From Lytechinus variegatus (taxonomy: Eukaryota > Echinodermata > Echinoidea > Temnopleuroida > Toxopneustidae), in contig NC_054743.1 of NCBI RefSeq assembly GCF_018143015.1, forward strand, positions 45,108,922 through 45,172,921: a stretch of DNA of 64,000 nucleotides, in the 5' to 3' direction. Each line of letters opens with the position of its first letter. Within the stretch, counting starts at the first letter, position 1. Shown piece after piece: positions 11,442 through 23,700 of the stretch. The position numbers and the translations under genes were made by a program. The notes under the pieces were generated by a model. It was not told the origin of the DNA, did no database searches, and was given only the letters and a program-made list of their open reading frames with translations.

Positions 11442-12960
11442 GGCCAGAGGCATTCCACTTGTTTTGAATAAGATCCTACAAATGCATTAATATATACATG
11501 TGTCACGTTGAAAATGCAATATCTTTGAATCAAAGTCAGAGAGAGAGAGAGAGAGAAGCTATTGAGTGTGCCATTGATGGTGAGGAGTTATTCAGCTGTG
11601 CAAGACATACCTGTCTTGGGTTAGCATTTTTTCTTTTGAATAGGAAACATAGCAATGCACTTAATTTGGTTTTATACATTGTATGTGGCTTGCTAATGTA
11701 CAGAGAGTGGTCACACAAAACTTGAACGCCATGAGGAAGGGAGAGTCGAATTTGGCTGCTCTGAAAAACACAATTGAAGATAATTTGTTTTACTTTTCTT
11801 CCTGAACTTGCTAAGATTATGCAAGAGCTACCTATTTTTATAATCCAAAGGCAGAAGAGTTAGCCTGTTACATCAGTGTAACTTAACACTTTTTTCAAGC
11901 CTGTGAAACTCAAGCCATCGGTAAGCGAATGAAACTTTTGTAATTCAGCTACTATAATTAAGTTATTTTCAAATGCTTTAAAGACATGGCTGAACTGTGC
12001 TAGACCATGGTAGAATATTGTATTTGATTTGTAACAATTCGAACTTGAAATGTACTAAAATCAGCAAATAATGCTTCATATAATGTTAAAGGCAATGCAT
12101 GTCAGTAATTGTTAACTGAATATGAAGTTATGTATGTCATTTGTATTCTGCACGTGTATAGAATAAATGAATGCTTATTAGAGAATATGTTATGTGCATA
12201 AATGAATGCATACTAGAGAATATGTTATGTGCATTCTCAAAATGTAGATGGCACGTGATCTTGGGACTTAGGACGAAATACACAATCTGGATGACTGAGT
12301 TGGCGGTTTGAACTATATCGAAGTAAAGTCACCCGCACAGCAGTTCCAAACCTTCGATTTGCAGGCCGACTGTCATCAATCGTTGAACTGGTGAGCTGTA
12401 TCAAAGCGAGATAATACTTGAAATGAAACTGTTATACAGAGAAAGGAGGTCAATCTTGTGAAGAAAACCTAAACTGATTTTCAGATAAGATATGTGTTTT
12501 TGTCGATGTTTTCATTGTTGAATGGCGAGTAGCCCAGTAGGCCTATGTATTGAGTTCGTGCACTGAACATATTGTAGAAGCTGATTGTAGAAGTTGTTTG
12601 TAGGAGTTCAAACTCGACACAGTTCTGGTGTCCGTCACAACTCACTGATTTGTAACTGGTGTAGAGAGCTTATGATATTCGAATTGAAAGTTGACTAACA
12701 GTGCAGGATGGTATGAGAAATAATTATGTACTCAAGTGATATCGATCTAAACATTCCTACAGGTACTAGAGTTATATATTCCAAATGGTGAAGGATAGAT
12801 AGGCTAATTCAGGGCCTAATCCCATCATTGTTGGAGTGAGGTATATAATGTATTGATAGTTGTGCTAAATAAACCCTGATGATTGTTCATTATGGTAAAT
12901 GGCATGTGTTGAATTTTTATTATTTGAGTCTCCATGTGACAACATGTATACGCATATTGG
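11442..12960. other. Intergenic, nothing recognised
   Basis: A (GA)9-like run occurs at about 11538-11555, and a local ~40 bp direct duplication (GAATGC...GAGAATATGTTATGTGCAT) at about 12168-12234. No exon with good splice sites or a domain was seen. Confidence 0.4.
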
Positions 12961-13054
12961 GCCTACGCCTATTTTTTTTTTCGGGGGGCACTTCAGTCCC
13001 CAAACCCCTCAATTTTATCTTGAGTGGGAAGCAAGACAACCGTGCAGTGATGTA

Positions 13055-13880
13055 CGTCACAATTCCCGTGTTTCACTGCTGCATCGGCTCGCAGTTCAGA
13101 ACCGCGAGCCGATGCAGAATCGGCTTTTTCATTGCGTGTAAACGCGATTAACTTGCATCGGCTCTCGATTCAGAATCGGCAATTTCGCAGTAGGTTCAGA
13201 CCCACGAGCAGATGCAGAATCGACTTTTTTCTACTACGTGTAAACAGAAAGCCGATTCTGCATCGGCAATTTTATTTACTTTACCATTATGACGAACTTC
13301 AAAGCGCACGGATCCAGCGTTGTCCTTATTTAACCGCGAGCCGATGCAGAAACGTTTTTTTCATTGCGTGTAAACGCGATTAACTTGCATCGGCTCTCGA
13401 TTCAGAATCGGCAATTTCTGCAGTAGGTTCAGACCCACGAGCAGATGCAGAATCGGCTTTTTTTACTACGTGTAAACAGAAAAACGATTCTTCACCGGCA
13501 ATTTGTGCGCATTTCATTCACTTTACCACTGTGACGTAATTGTGAGCGCACTGATGTAGCGCTGTCTTTATTATGACGTATATTATTGGTGTGCGTATCA
13601 TTTCAGGTTTTGCATCGGTTCGAGGTTCTGAACTGCGAGCTGTAACAACGTGTAAACGCAAACCAAAAGCCGATTTTGCATCGGCTTTTGGTTCTGAACC
13701 AAATGCCGATTAAGTGTAAACAAGGTGATTATGACGTATATCGTTTAGTGCGCGGATCATTTCAGGTTTTTTGACATGATTCTTAACCGCGAGCCAATGC
13801 AGCGTGTAAACGCAGTGAAAGATAAACCTAAAAGCCGATTCCGCATCGATCGCATGTAAACAAGGTAAAAGTTTGGACAA
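13055..13880. repeat. Palindrome-rich tandem repeat (GCATCGGCT/AGCCGATGC)
   Basis: A ~230 bp unit starting at AACCGCGAGCCGATGCAG (13102) recurs at 13332, with more diverged partial copies at 13640-13870. The units are packed with short inverted segments of the kind CCGATTCTGCATCGGC and CGTGTAAACGCG, so the single strand would fold into repeated hairpins. Non-coding. Probably nested foldback MITEs. Confidence 0.75.
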
Positions 13881-15150
13881 TGCTGGATACTGCGTCCCTA
13901 GGCCAGAACGCGTCATTTAGATTACGTCACAATCGAGGCCCAGTCTGCTCAACATGACAGAATCGATTCCCATTCTTAAAATCTAAAATATCTACATTTT
14001 AATGATTTTTGCTCTAGATGTCTGATTTGGCTGATGATAGCAACATTGACTAGCTGGCCTTCGGGGTGAAAGGACATATATTGCCCTCACTAATTTGATA
14101 TCACCCTCGTCTACCACTAGGCCGATATAAATCTAGTTTTGGCGATATATGTTGTATCGCCCCGAGGCAAGTGAATATTGCTTCAATATTATTTATTGAT
14201 GATACTGAGAAAAAAGGTGAATGGGACGACAAAGGACTGCAAAGAACGTTCCATGGCGAAAAATTATTATATATAGACGTCTGACACTTACACATGCATA
14301 TGCACACACCATATCCTTGCCTTACTTCACATCTTCTTTCCTTCCCCCAGGCCTTTCCCCCTACACAGGCACACACTCGCACATCAGATAGGCATAAATC
14401 TCTCCCCAAAGGTAGGGGGACCAGGGGCTGGAAATTTTGACAAGAAAAAAAATTATCACCCCAACTGTACGCTGATTTCGATCAAAATACATTTCACAAG
14501 CCCCCCCCCAAAAAAAAAAATCTCTCAAACAGTAACTAAGGTCAATTCATGTTTTATTTCGATTCTGAATGATATATTTCCATCCAGCATGAAAGACCAA
14601 AAATTAGTAGGGGAACATTTGACATTGTTTCCCCCCCCCTCCCTGTGATTTCCGCCCTTGGCACACTTTCACCATCACGCACGCACACACACCCTCACAC
14701 AAATATGATTTCGTTGGAATCTGAATTCTGTAAGCTCTGCACTTAATAGCACGGTATATTCACTACTGCGTATTATAATCATTATACCTATGCCATAGCT
14801 GAACTGCTTTATCTGAACCGCCATGTGTGAACAAAACGAAAAAGTCAACGAGGCAGAGAGACTGAATAAAAGTCGTGAACTGTGTATTGATATCTCATTT
14901 TTATTCATTTTTTATAACAGAATAAGCAAAACAAACTATGGATTACATCACCTTACGCACAATCCCATTTGGAATAATCCTTATCATGTTAGTAAGCTGA
15001 TTAATGAACTATACAGTTAAATACATGCATCTACATATAGAATATGGTCCGCACAAAATTGGCCAAAATATTAATGATTATTTGTGAGGCCTTTTCAAGG
15101 CATGTACGGGGAAAGTTAAACAGAATCACGTGTTAAACAGGTATGCTGAA
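13881..15150. other. Intergenic, nothing recognised
   Basis: Low-complexity C/A runs occur at 14500-14522 and 14630-14641, and a CA-rich patch at 14676-14700. The last part may be 3' flank of the minus-strand coiled-coil gene. Confidence 0.4.
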
Positions 15151-15156
15151 TTTATT
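15151..15156 (-). terminator. Candidate polyadenylation signal of the coiled-coil gene
   Basis: The plus strand reads TTTATT, so the minus strand reads AATAAA, about 480 bp past the stop codon at 15634. Another possible signal lies near 15218. This is motif evidence only. Confidence 0.35.
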
Positions 15157-15633
15157 TCCAGCAACAATAAAAATAATATCCGAAAATGTGTGACTGTAAC
15201 TGAAAATGGCCACAGAAATGTAAATAAATCTGTTAGAGCTTATAAGTGACCAGCCACCTGAAACCAACAACAGGTCGCCAGAAAAAGTTTCGTGTAAGCA
15301 GCCAAAATTGTTAGGCCATGAACAACAAAAATTAGCGAATCCTCTTCCTGAAGGAGTAATTCTTCTTCACTGTACTCCTCATATTAGAAGTTGTAAAGTT
15401 ACATAAAAGACGAGATAAAAAGGGTTTCTTAGTCACCAGAATTTATGGACGGTTTCACGTATATTTCAGTGTGCACATCCCTCACGCATGAGTTTTCTCC
15501 TGATTCTTTGAGGAATCACCATAGGGCATCACTGAGTTCGGGGTCAACAAAAGGCAATAAACAGTTCATTGGGGGCAAGTTATTGTTGGCCATTGGTGAC
15601 AGCTCCCATATTGATAGAAAGGAAACTAAGAGT

Positions 15634-17719
15634 TCAGTCGATTTCTTGCAAGATTGGTGAATTTTTGCCATTAGCCATGCAATCACGGGTGACCTCTTGG
15701 GCATCAACGCAGTTGTCTTTCTTGCCTACTGCCTGTAACTTACGCTCTAAGTCAGCATATTCAGAGTCCATCTTTTCAAAGCGTTCTTCAATGTTGGTAT
15801 TGACAGAGTTAAGCTGTTGAATAAAACTCTGCAGCTCCGCCTTGACTCCAACCAAGTGCTTCATTCTCTTTCCAATATCAACACTTTCTTTTCCCCAATT
15901 GTCCAATCTCGTTCGGATGCTTGCATTAATCATGTTTATGTGTTCGACAGTTGTTCGCAGCTCGAAATTTTCTCTCTTGAGCTTGTACAACTCTGATTCC
16001 TGTTCTTTGAGGCTTTCGACTATCGTGATGTTCCTAGCTTCCGCATCAGAAGCTTGCTTGGCCAGTGCGTCTTTACTAGCAACTAGATGAACATTCTTCT
16101 CCTTGAGTTGAGCATTCTCTAACTCCAGATGATTAACAGTATCTTCTAAGGCGTCCACCTTCGATCTGATTTGATGGACCTCAGCAGAGAGTTCACTGCT
16201 CATCTTGCGAGTTGCTTTCAGATCAGATGCCAGCTTCCGATTCTCACGCTCAGCCCTCTGCCTGGCGTCTGAATTAGCCTGATTCTCTCCACGAAGTTGA
16301 TTTGTTTCGATGGTCATATCCCCGATCTGTCCTCGTAGGATCCCTAGTTGTACCTCACTTTCAGCACTGATCTTTGATAACTTTGCTGCTTTGGCGCTTG
16401 CTTCCAAGTGAGATTTCTCCAGTTTCCCAAACTCCTCACTCAAGTTATGTTTCTCTCTTGACAGGCTTTCATGTTTCTTATTAAGTTCGAGGAGTTCCCT
16501 CTCAGCCCTTCGGCGATCTAAGTCCAGTTTTGTCAACTCGTCATTCGCAGCGTCGAGTTTCTCTTCTACGAAAATCTTTTCTTTGCTAATTCCTGCAACC
16601 TTCTTTTCCAATTGAGAATTTACCTTGTCAATATTTTTTATTTCTTCTTGATACTCTTCGCATGCCAGGTCTGTTTACATGTGATTTTTCATATCTTTAG
16701 CCTCCCGGCTCAACTTCCCTATACGAAGTCGAAGGTTGGTGTTTTCCTCTGCTAATTTTGACAGCTGGTCTTCCACATCTGAATAGACGTTCCTCAACCT
16801 CCCAATCTCAGATTTAAGAGCACGACTCCTTTGGCGCATGCCAACCCCTGGTTCTCTGCTTTCCTCGACACTTGCAGTCTCGGACTCACTACTGGTGACA
16901 CTGGACAGGCTATTTATTCTTGTTGATCTAGTGGTGCAATGTGCAATTGAAGTTTTCGATGATACTTCTTTATCCATGGTCTTGACAAGATCCTTCCTGA
17001 TGCTATCTCCTGGTTTCTTTCTCGTGTTGGTCGACTCGTCTTTGGTATTGTTTCGGTTAGCGACAACCTCAGCGAGATGTTTCATGGATGTCAACTTAGC
17101 AGCCGTCTCTTCCTCCAATCTCTTTTCCAGCTCTTGTTGCTGTTCCTGTATTTCACGCATTTCTGATTCCAAGGCAAACACTTCTCCTTGAAGCAAACGA
17201 TTCTCATCTCGTAGCTCCCTAATAAGCTTTTCATCACCAGTCATGCCAGTAAATCGTTTTTCTGTCTGTTCACCCCTGTCAAGCTTTTCTATGAACGTTT
17301 CACTCAGTTCTGTTTGTCCTTCTTTATCCTTCTTCTCCGCCCGTCTTTCCTTGACCTGTGTCCCTACTGTGCGGACACCCGATGGCTTCTGGTTAGATTT
17401 TTCAGTCTTGCCCTTTGTCTCTACCTTATGGCTCTCATCCTTTTCGCCGTGTGTATCGCTGAAAGCCTCAGCTACCCACTTTTCAATCATTGCGTCGTCA
17501 TCGACAATGGCGTTTCTTTCGTCACCTTCGTCATCGATGTTTGTACTTAGCTCGACCACCGATTGGAACTGGTCAATTAGGCGGTCCAGGGTGGCATGTG
17601 CATAGCCCGACACCTCTTCTTTTGGGAGGTTGCCACCCAGATGGTTTTTAGGAATTTTTCCGTCTTTTCCACGGTTGCTGTATCTTAGGACTGCCTCACA
17701 CAGTCTAGCAATGATGTCA
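15634..17719 (-). CDS. Coiled-coil gene, exon 5 (terminal, 2086 nt, one internal TAA)
   Basis: The acceptor CGTTTAG lies just before TGACATCATTGC. The exon is open from 17719 to the TGA at 15636-15634, except for one TAA at 16677-16675 (context AAT-CAC-ATG-TAA-ACA). On both sides of the TAA the frame, heptad pattern and composition continue without shift, so a single CAA-to-TAA change would explain it. The stop could be a true null allele, a sequencing error, a polymorphism, or evidence of decay. A short intron removing it was tested: GTAAAC to TTGCAG, 86 nt, does not keep the frame. If the stop is real, the product ends at residue 591 and loses about 346 residues of coiled coil. Confidence 0.75.
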
Positions 17720-20700
17720 CTAAACGACCCTTAGATGTCAGACATTTCAGTGACATGACGATATCCGTTCTGGATGCGACAGGGGGGGGGGAATAAGATC
17801 TAATGAAAAACAAAATGCTTTTAGCGCCTATGTCGGGTCAATTATCATCTATGCAGTACGTGTAAATGTTAATGAGTACTGTGGATTGTGAAGAATGATT
17901 TCAACGTTTGTAGGCAGGACACTACAAAAATACGAATATCATGCAAATAATGAATGTTTTGAATGCAATGGCTAGAATATTTCAAGAGATGAAAGATATC
18001 TCACCGAATTATCGATAACAAACAACCAACGATATGATAAGGACTGTTCTACGTTGCAGGAGTCATACAAAATCGTACAAACATTTCTCGATTATTCAGC
18101 CCATTATGCAATGATGTCATCCGTGCAATTTTGGATCGATTCATCGTGCAATTTTAAATCCAAACGAATTTGTCTTTTGCACAAGGGTTAGGGTTAGTGC
18201 ACCGAGACCCCGCCCAAGGCACCACAATAAAAACATTAAACCGCGCGTTTTGTATAGTGTATTTACGCGACAAGACCGATCACGCGCTGAATGAGCAAAG
18301 TTTGCATTACAAATTAAATAAATTTTAAATGACAAGGATCTATTTTCAGGTGATATGCGAACCCCATTATTGATTTTTTTCGCTCATGCAATGGACAGAA
18401 TACTTCATTCAGTAAAAGATGAATGAATGATCCAGATCAGAGTGGCGTAGTCACATGAAGTGTTCAGTCCATGCACTCATAAGCATAGATTATTTGGATA
18501 ATATATTACAGGTAGGCTGTCCCCAATAACATGGAACAAATTTTCATCTCACAGACGATAGAATAACCGAGAGAGAGAGGGAAAAAATATTTGAAGTAAT
18601 TCAATTTGGAAAGCAAGGATACGTGAATAGTTTGTATACAGCATGATTTGGAAAAGGGGCACTCGGATTATACTTTGAAGGGTAATAAAGTATGGGGTCT
18701 TCGGAAAGGCATCGTGGGTTGTTGTATAAAGTCGATTGCAGGTATGGTGCTCTCTCGAGCATTGAGAGTTTTACAGGATGTATCTAAAAAAGTGTATTTG
18801 CTATCCGTCACGTGATTTAATCTTTTAATTATATTCTGTATAACTCAGCAACTCACCGGCTTTAATTAACCGTATACATATACTGGGAATTTGAGAAAAG
18901 TTAGAATCGCTCGTTATAAGTAGAGGGGGCATTAAAAGAGAGTTTGTCTTGTGCATTCGCAAAAAAAGATAACTGAATAAATATAAAGTAACGCCTTGGG
19001 CGTAGACTTTTCATTGCAAATTAAATGGAAATGGAAACGCACAAAAGAAACTTGCATTAATTTAACTTACCCTGAGTCATTGAAGATCTCATGCTTTTTT
19101 GATCGAGATAGAGGAGTTGCCATGCCAGGTTCAAAACTTTTTGACAAGTTCCGAGCTTTCTTCATTCCCAAGCCACTAAAGGTATATTCATTGTAAAAGA
19201 AATGAACGATTGATAATGCTTTAATATATTTAATGTTAAAATACAATTAAATGATTGTTGTTGTTCTGCTGTGAAGCGCGTTGAGCATTGAATTGAATTG
19301 CATTGAATTTTATTACCAAATATCAACGTCAGGTACAAATACAAGGAATAGTACGTCACATATAAACAAAACATTTGGTAATTGAGCTGACATAATAGCA
19401 AGATGCTAATCGAGATTAGCCCCAAATTATGTCATTATCATAGTCAGATCATAGTTTAAACAATGAATTTAACCAAATCTCAATAATGTACTTAGTATTA
19501 GTTCTATTTATTACTGTTGCAGAAAATATCGATAATTTTCAAGGAACATGTTTACGCTATTTACAAGAAAACAATATCTTAATTATTCACAAAATCTTTA
19601 TACCAAATTATTTCATCAGCATCAAATTTAAATGAAAATTAAAGTATATAAATCTCATCTATCGTAATTGTTATTATTATGTTTGAATTCGGGCTTATAA
19701 CAATAAGCTCATATTCCTTGATTATAGCATTTAATTTATCCGTCTCTATAACTGCCTATTGTTTTGTATTCATTTATTTATTATTTTATTTTAGCATTGG
19801 GTCAGTGCGGTATAAAAGTTACCATTCATCAGCTATTGTGATCCACCACCATCGCATAATTGATTCGAATAAAAAGGGAGACAGGTACAATGGTGAGAGA
19901 CTAAAAAAGTATGGCTTTTGAAAATATTTGATATTGCACAAATTATTTGTTCATTGCTCCTAATGACAGATTCAATAAAGAGTGATGATATAATGCACTC
20001 ACTATCAATTACTATTTTCACAATCATGACACACGCAAACTTGCTCATTTCAATTTTACCTATAACATGAAAACTGGCTTGTATGCTACGTGAAGTTATT
20101 CAAGTTATTGCCGCTAATTATCATGAAATCAAAATAATCCTCACTGCTTAATAATCCTTATAGGCGTACTAAATTAAATGGGACATGAATCACTCATCAA
20201 ACTCATCAATCGCCCTAAACATCCTATTTCGGTGCATATTCCGCCGTGTAGGGGGTAAAAATCTTTTGTACATGAGTTAGAGTAAACGTATAACCACTCC
20301 AGATTACCTGGAAAATCCAACACGTCGCCAAAAATGGCCACCGCAGCCTAAGAATCCATAATTCATATATTACTGTGTCTTGTAGTGGGGACAATTGAAT
20401 TACAAGGACAGTTAGTGGTACAATGTACGGTGTCCAAAAATCCAAGATGGTTTCCAAAAATGGAGTCTTAAAAGCGTTTGACACAATAGATCATGAAATA
20501 CTGTTATATAAGCTATCAAATTACGGTATCAGAGGGACAGCTTTACAATGGTTTAGGAGTTATCTTACTGATAGAATTCAGTTTGTTACAGTAAATGAAT
20601 CAGAATCTCCAACAAGGCCAGTTTCCTGTGGAATTCCACAAGGTAGTATTCTTGGCCCTTTGTTATTTATACTTTATGTTAATGATATGAAAAATTCATC

Positions 20701-23700
20701 TCATGTTCTCTCATTTATTCTCTTTGCTGATGATTCCAATATTTTCTATACACATCATGATCCACATGTACTTGTGAGAACTATGAATACAGAATTTAAA
20801 AAAGTAACAAACTGGATTAAAGCCAACAAACTGTCACTGAATCTGCAAAAAACTAATTATATGCTTTTTAGTCATTTATTGAAACATCTACCGCATCAAA
20901 TACTTTTAGATAATACTGAAATCAAAGAAGTGCAAACAACAAAATTCTTAGGTCTTACTATTGATAACAAGCTCACGTGGAATGCTCATATCAACAATAT
21001 TTGCAAAACTGTGTCACGAAATATTGGAGTCATCAATAAGCTTAAAAACGTTCTTCCAGCACAGGCGCTATCCATGTTGTATTGTGCATTAATCCTACCG
21101 TATCTTAATTATGGAATTCTGGCATGGGGTAATGCCTCTCAAACGAGACTAAATAAAGTCTTGCTACTTCAGAAAAAAGTAATGAGAATAATATGCAATA
21201 TGTCCTTTAGATCTCATACGGATGAATTGTTTCGTCAGAAACGTATCCTTAAAGTCAATGACCTGTACCGCTTGCAACTATTCCAATTCATGTAACAGCT
21301 AGATAGAAATAGTGTACCTAATGTCTTACAAAAGAAATTTATGAGAAACAATACTTTACATTCATATAATACGAGACAATCAAACGACTATCACCTACCT
21401 AAAAGTAGAACAGTATTTTCTAGCAAAACTATATTTTTCACAGGACCAAAACTCTGGAATTCTCTGGACAGAGAAATGAAAGAGGCAGCTAATCTTAACC
21501 GATTTAAATTACTCATCAAAAAATTTCTTCTGAATTCTTATTGATTCAATCAAATATTTGTGAACTTCATACTTATCCACGGTAATATTGATTATTTTAA
21601 AGTCAATATTTCATTTTGTATATAGTGTATATACATTTGTGTTACAGTGTTTATATCTATATAATTGTATAGAATTTTGCTGATTATTTTACTCTATTTG
21701 TGTCATATTACCCTTGTATAAAGTTTTAATAGGGGGTCTACATTTTACAAGCACTGCTTTTTAGTAGGCCCCTCCACTTTTTTTTCTTTTCATTGTACGT
21801 TTCAGTCCTGCATGTGTTATGCATTTTTTCATTGTAAACATGATTTATTACGAAATGTACTTTGATGATTGTGGAATATGAATTGATCAATAAATAAAAA
21901 AAAAGATAAATAAATAAATAAATAAATATGCTTATAAATGGAAATTATTGCCAATTCCAGCATGGGGAAGATTTGGTGTCTTAACCATGGTTAAGAAAAA
22001 AAACTGTTTGTGATATTAATTCTTGTTTGCATTATATCCTCACCTTCTTTGACCAACTCCACTGTTTGTCTTTGTCGCAGAGTACCTGCGCATGCGCCGT
22101 TTTTCTTGAATCACGCATTCATAATTTCGTTGGAGATCTTTGTCTGGGTGTCCATCCCTGTCTGCCACTATGCCCTCAAGCGTGATGTATATCTAATGTA
22201 CATATAACATGAACAACATTAAATGGGCGTTGTGGCGTGCGCCTGTAATCCAAGCTGTGGGGAAGTTACAAATTGATGCAGAGGTTCGAGCCTTGGCCAT
22301 GTCTTCCGGATGGTGACGTTAAATAATCATATTTGATTGATACACGCCTTAAAAAAACCAAATACACACATGAGCAACACATTTCGTAATTACATATTAT
22401 TCACATGAAGACAGTGGGTGGTTTCAAGTCCAGTGTTGACCTTTTGGTGTTGGCGTTAGGTCAATTTTTACATGAGTATAACACCAAACATGAAATGGAG
22501 ATGGTCCTGAAAAGTCACTCACAGGTTGTTGAGATATCAATAATGTTATTTTGGATCATTTTTACAAACTCAGAATAGGTTTTGGAGCTAGAGGAAGCAA
22601 TCGAATTCCAACACTATACACCAACACCGGACTTGAAATCACCCAGTCAGGCATTATGACGCAATTGGGCCGGGGGGGGGGGGGGGGGGGTCGTCGTGTT
22701 CGGAACACTGCTTCACCAAAATGCACTAATCATAGATATTGATAACATGAAACAACCTCCATATAGATATGCATTCGGAGCTAGAGATAAAGCAGGAATA
22801 GAAAAAAAGGTCGCTTTTATTTGTCTGTTTTTACTTTGTATTCATTCATTTGTTTATTTTTCTTAGTTATTAAGTTATTCATCCATGTACGTAATCATTT
22901 TTTACTATATTTATTTTCATTTTTTTTACATGGGACAATGATGGGACATTACGAATGTACAGAGTGATAAGTTGCTTGGGTGGTGATAATGTGCGATCAC
23001 TGAATTCAAATGAATATTTATTTTCGTGCCGAATAACGTGTTCCTCTTCTTTTCATATATACATCAATGAATTGTGAATTAAAAAATAGGCCTAGTTAAT
23101 ATAAGTGCAATATTAGATTGTGCTATATGGAAGCTGAAACTCCGAAAAAATGTATGGTACCTTAAACAACACAGCAGGACAAAAGTTGGATAGTTTTAAA
23201 GCAACAAACTAGCTTTTAGCGCATGCATGGTCAATATTTAAAAAAAGGACTCGGTCACCACTGTGTATGCGCAAATCTATTATTTTGAAATCAACCAAAT
23301 TCTGCCGTTTTCGTCATAATTGAAGAGTTTAGTTGCAAAAGGGGTTAGGTCCACTTTGGACCATTCTGAGAAAAAACTTTTTTTTTTATTCTCACTAAAA
23401 TATTGCAATATTCTTTTGAGAAACTAAATTGTCATGATGTAGTACCATATCATGTGAACATAAATTGGGTATAAAAGAAATCTACCTGTCTTCATTTTTT
23501 TGTCTATATTTAAAAAAAATATATATCATTGTGCACCTAACTCCTTTTGCAAGTAAACTAAAATGAATCCAATCTCTTTTGATTAAAAAAGTGATTTTTT
23601 GGCCACTTTCATTCACGTTTTCATTTGAATTTCAAATTGTTTTTGGTATCAGAGTGACTAAGAATTCGGAGGTTTAGAGACAGGAAAGAGTAGAATTTAT

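Noticed and set aside
12879-13383. Several overlapping frames with repeated CRIGFFIACKRD-like peptides
   Set aside because: They read through the GCATCGGCT palindrome repeat. The repeated peptides mirror the DNA repeat.
17243-17605. Plus-strand frame of 120 codons opposite the coiled-coil exon
   Set aside because: Shadow of the minus-strand coding sequence. Composition (Ser/Leu/Val-rich) is the complement of a Glu/Lys-rich coiled coil.
17747-17800. Upstream extension of the coiled-coil exon beyond 17719 with another in-frame TAA
   Set aside because: The frame beyond 17719 is explained as intron. The AG acceptor at 17721-17720 gives the exact phase needed for exon 4, so that TAA is not coding.
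18183-18197. Telomere-like AGGGTTAGGGTTAG
   Set aside because: Only two TTAGGG units in a unique intronic context. No interstitial telomere array.
22225-22290. Human Alu contamination
   Set aside because: The head resembles SRP RNA, but the sequence then diverges and continues into an invertebrate-type SINE core and unique flanking DNA. It is not an Alu.
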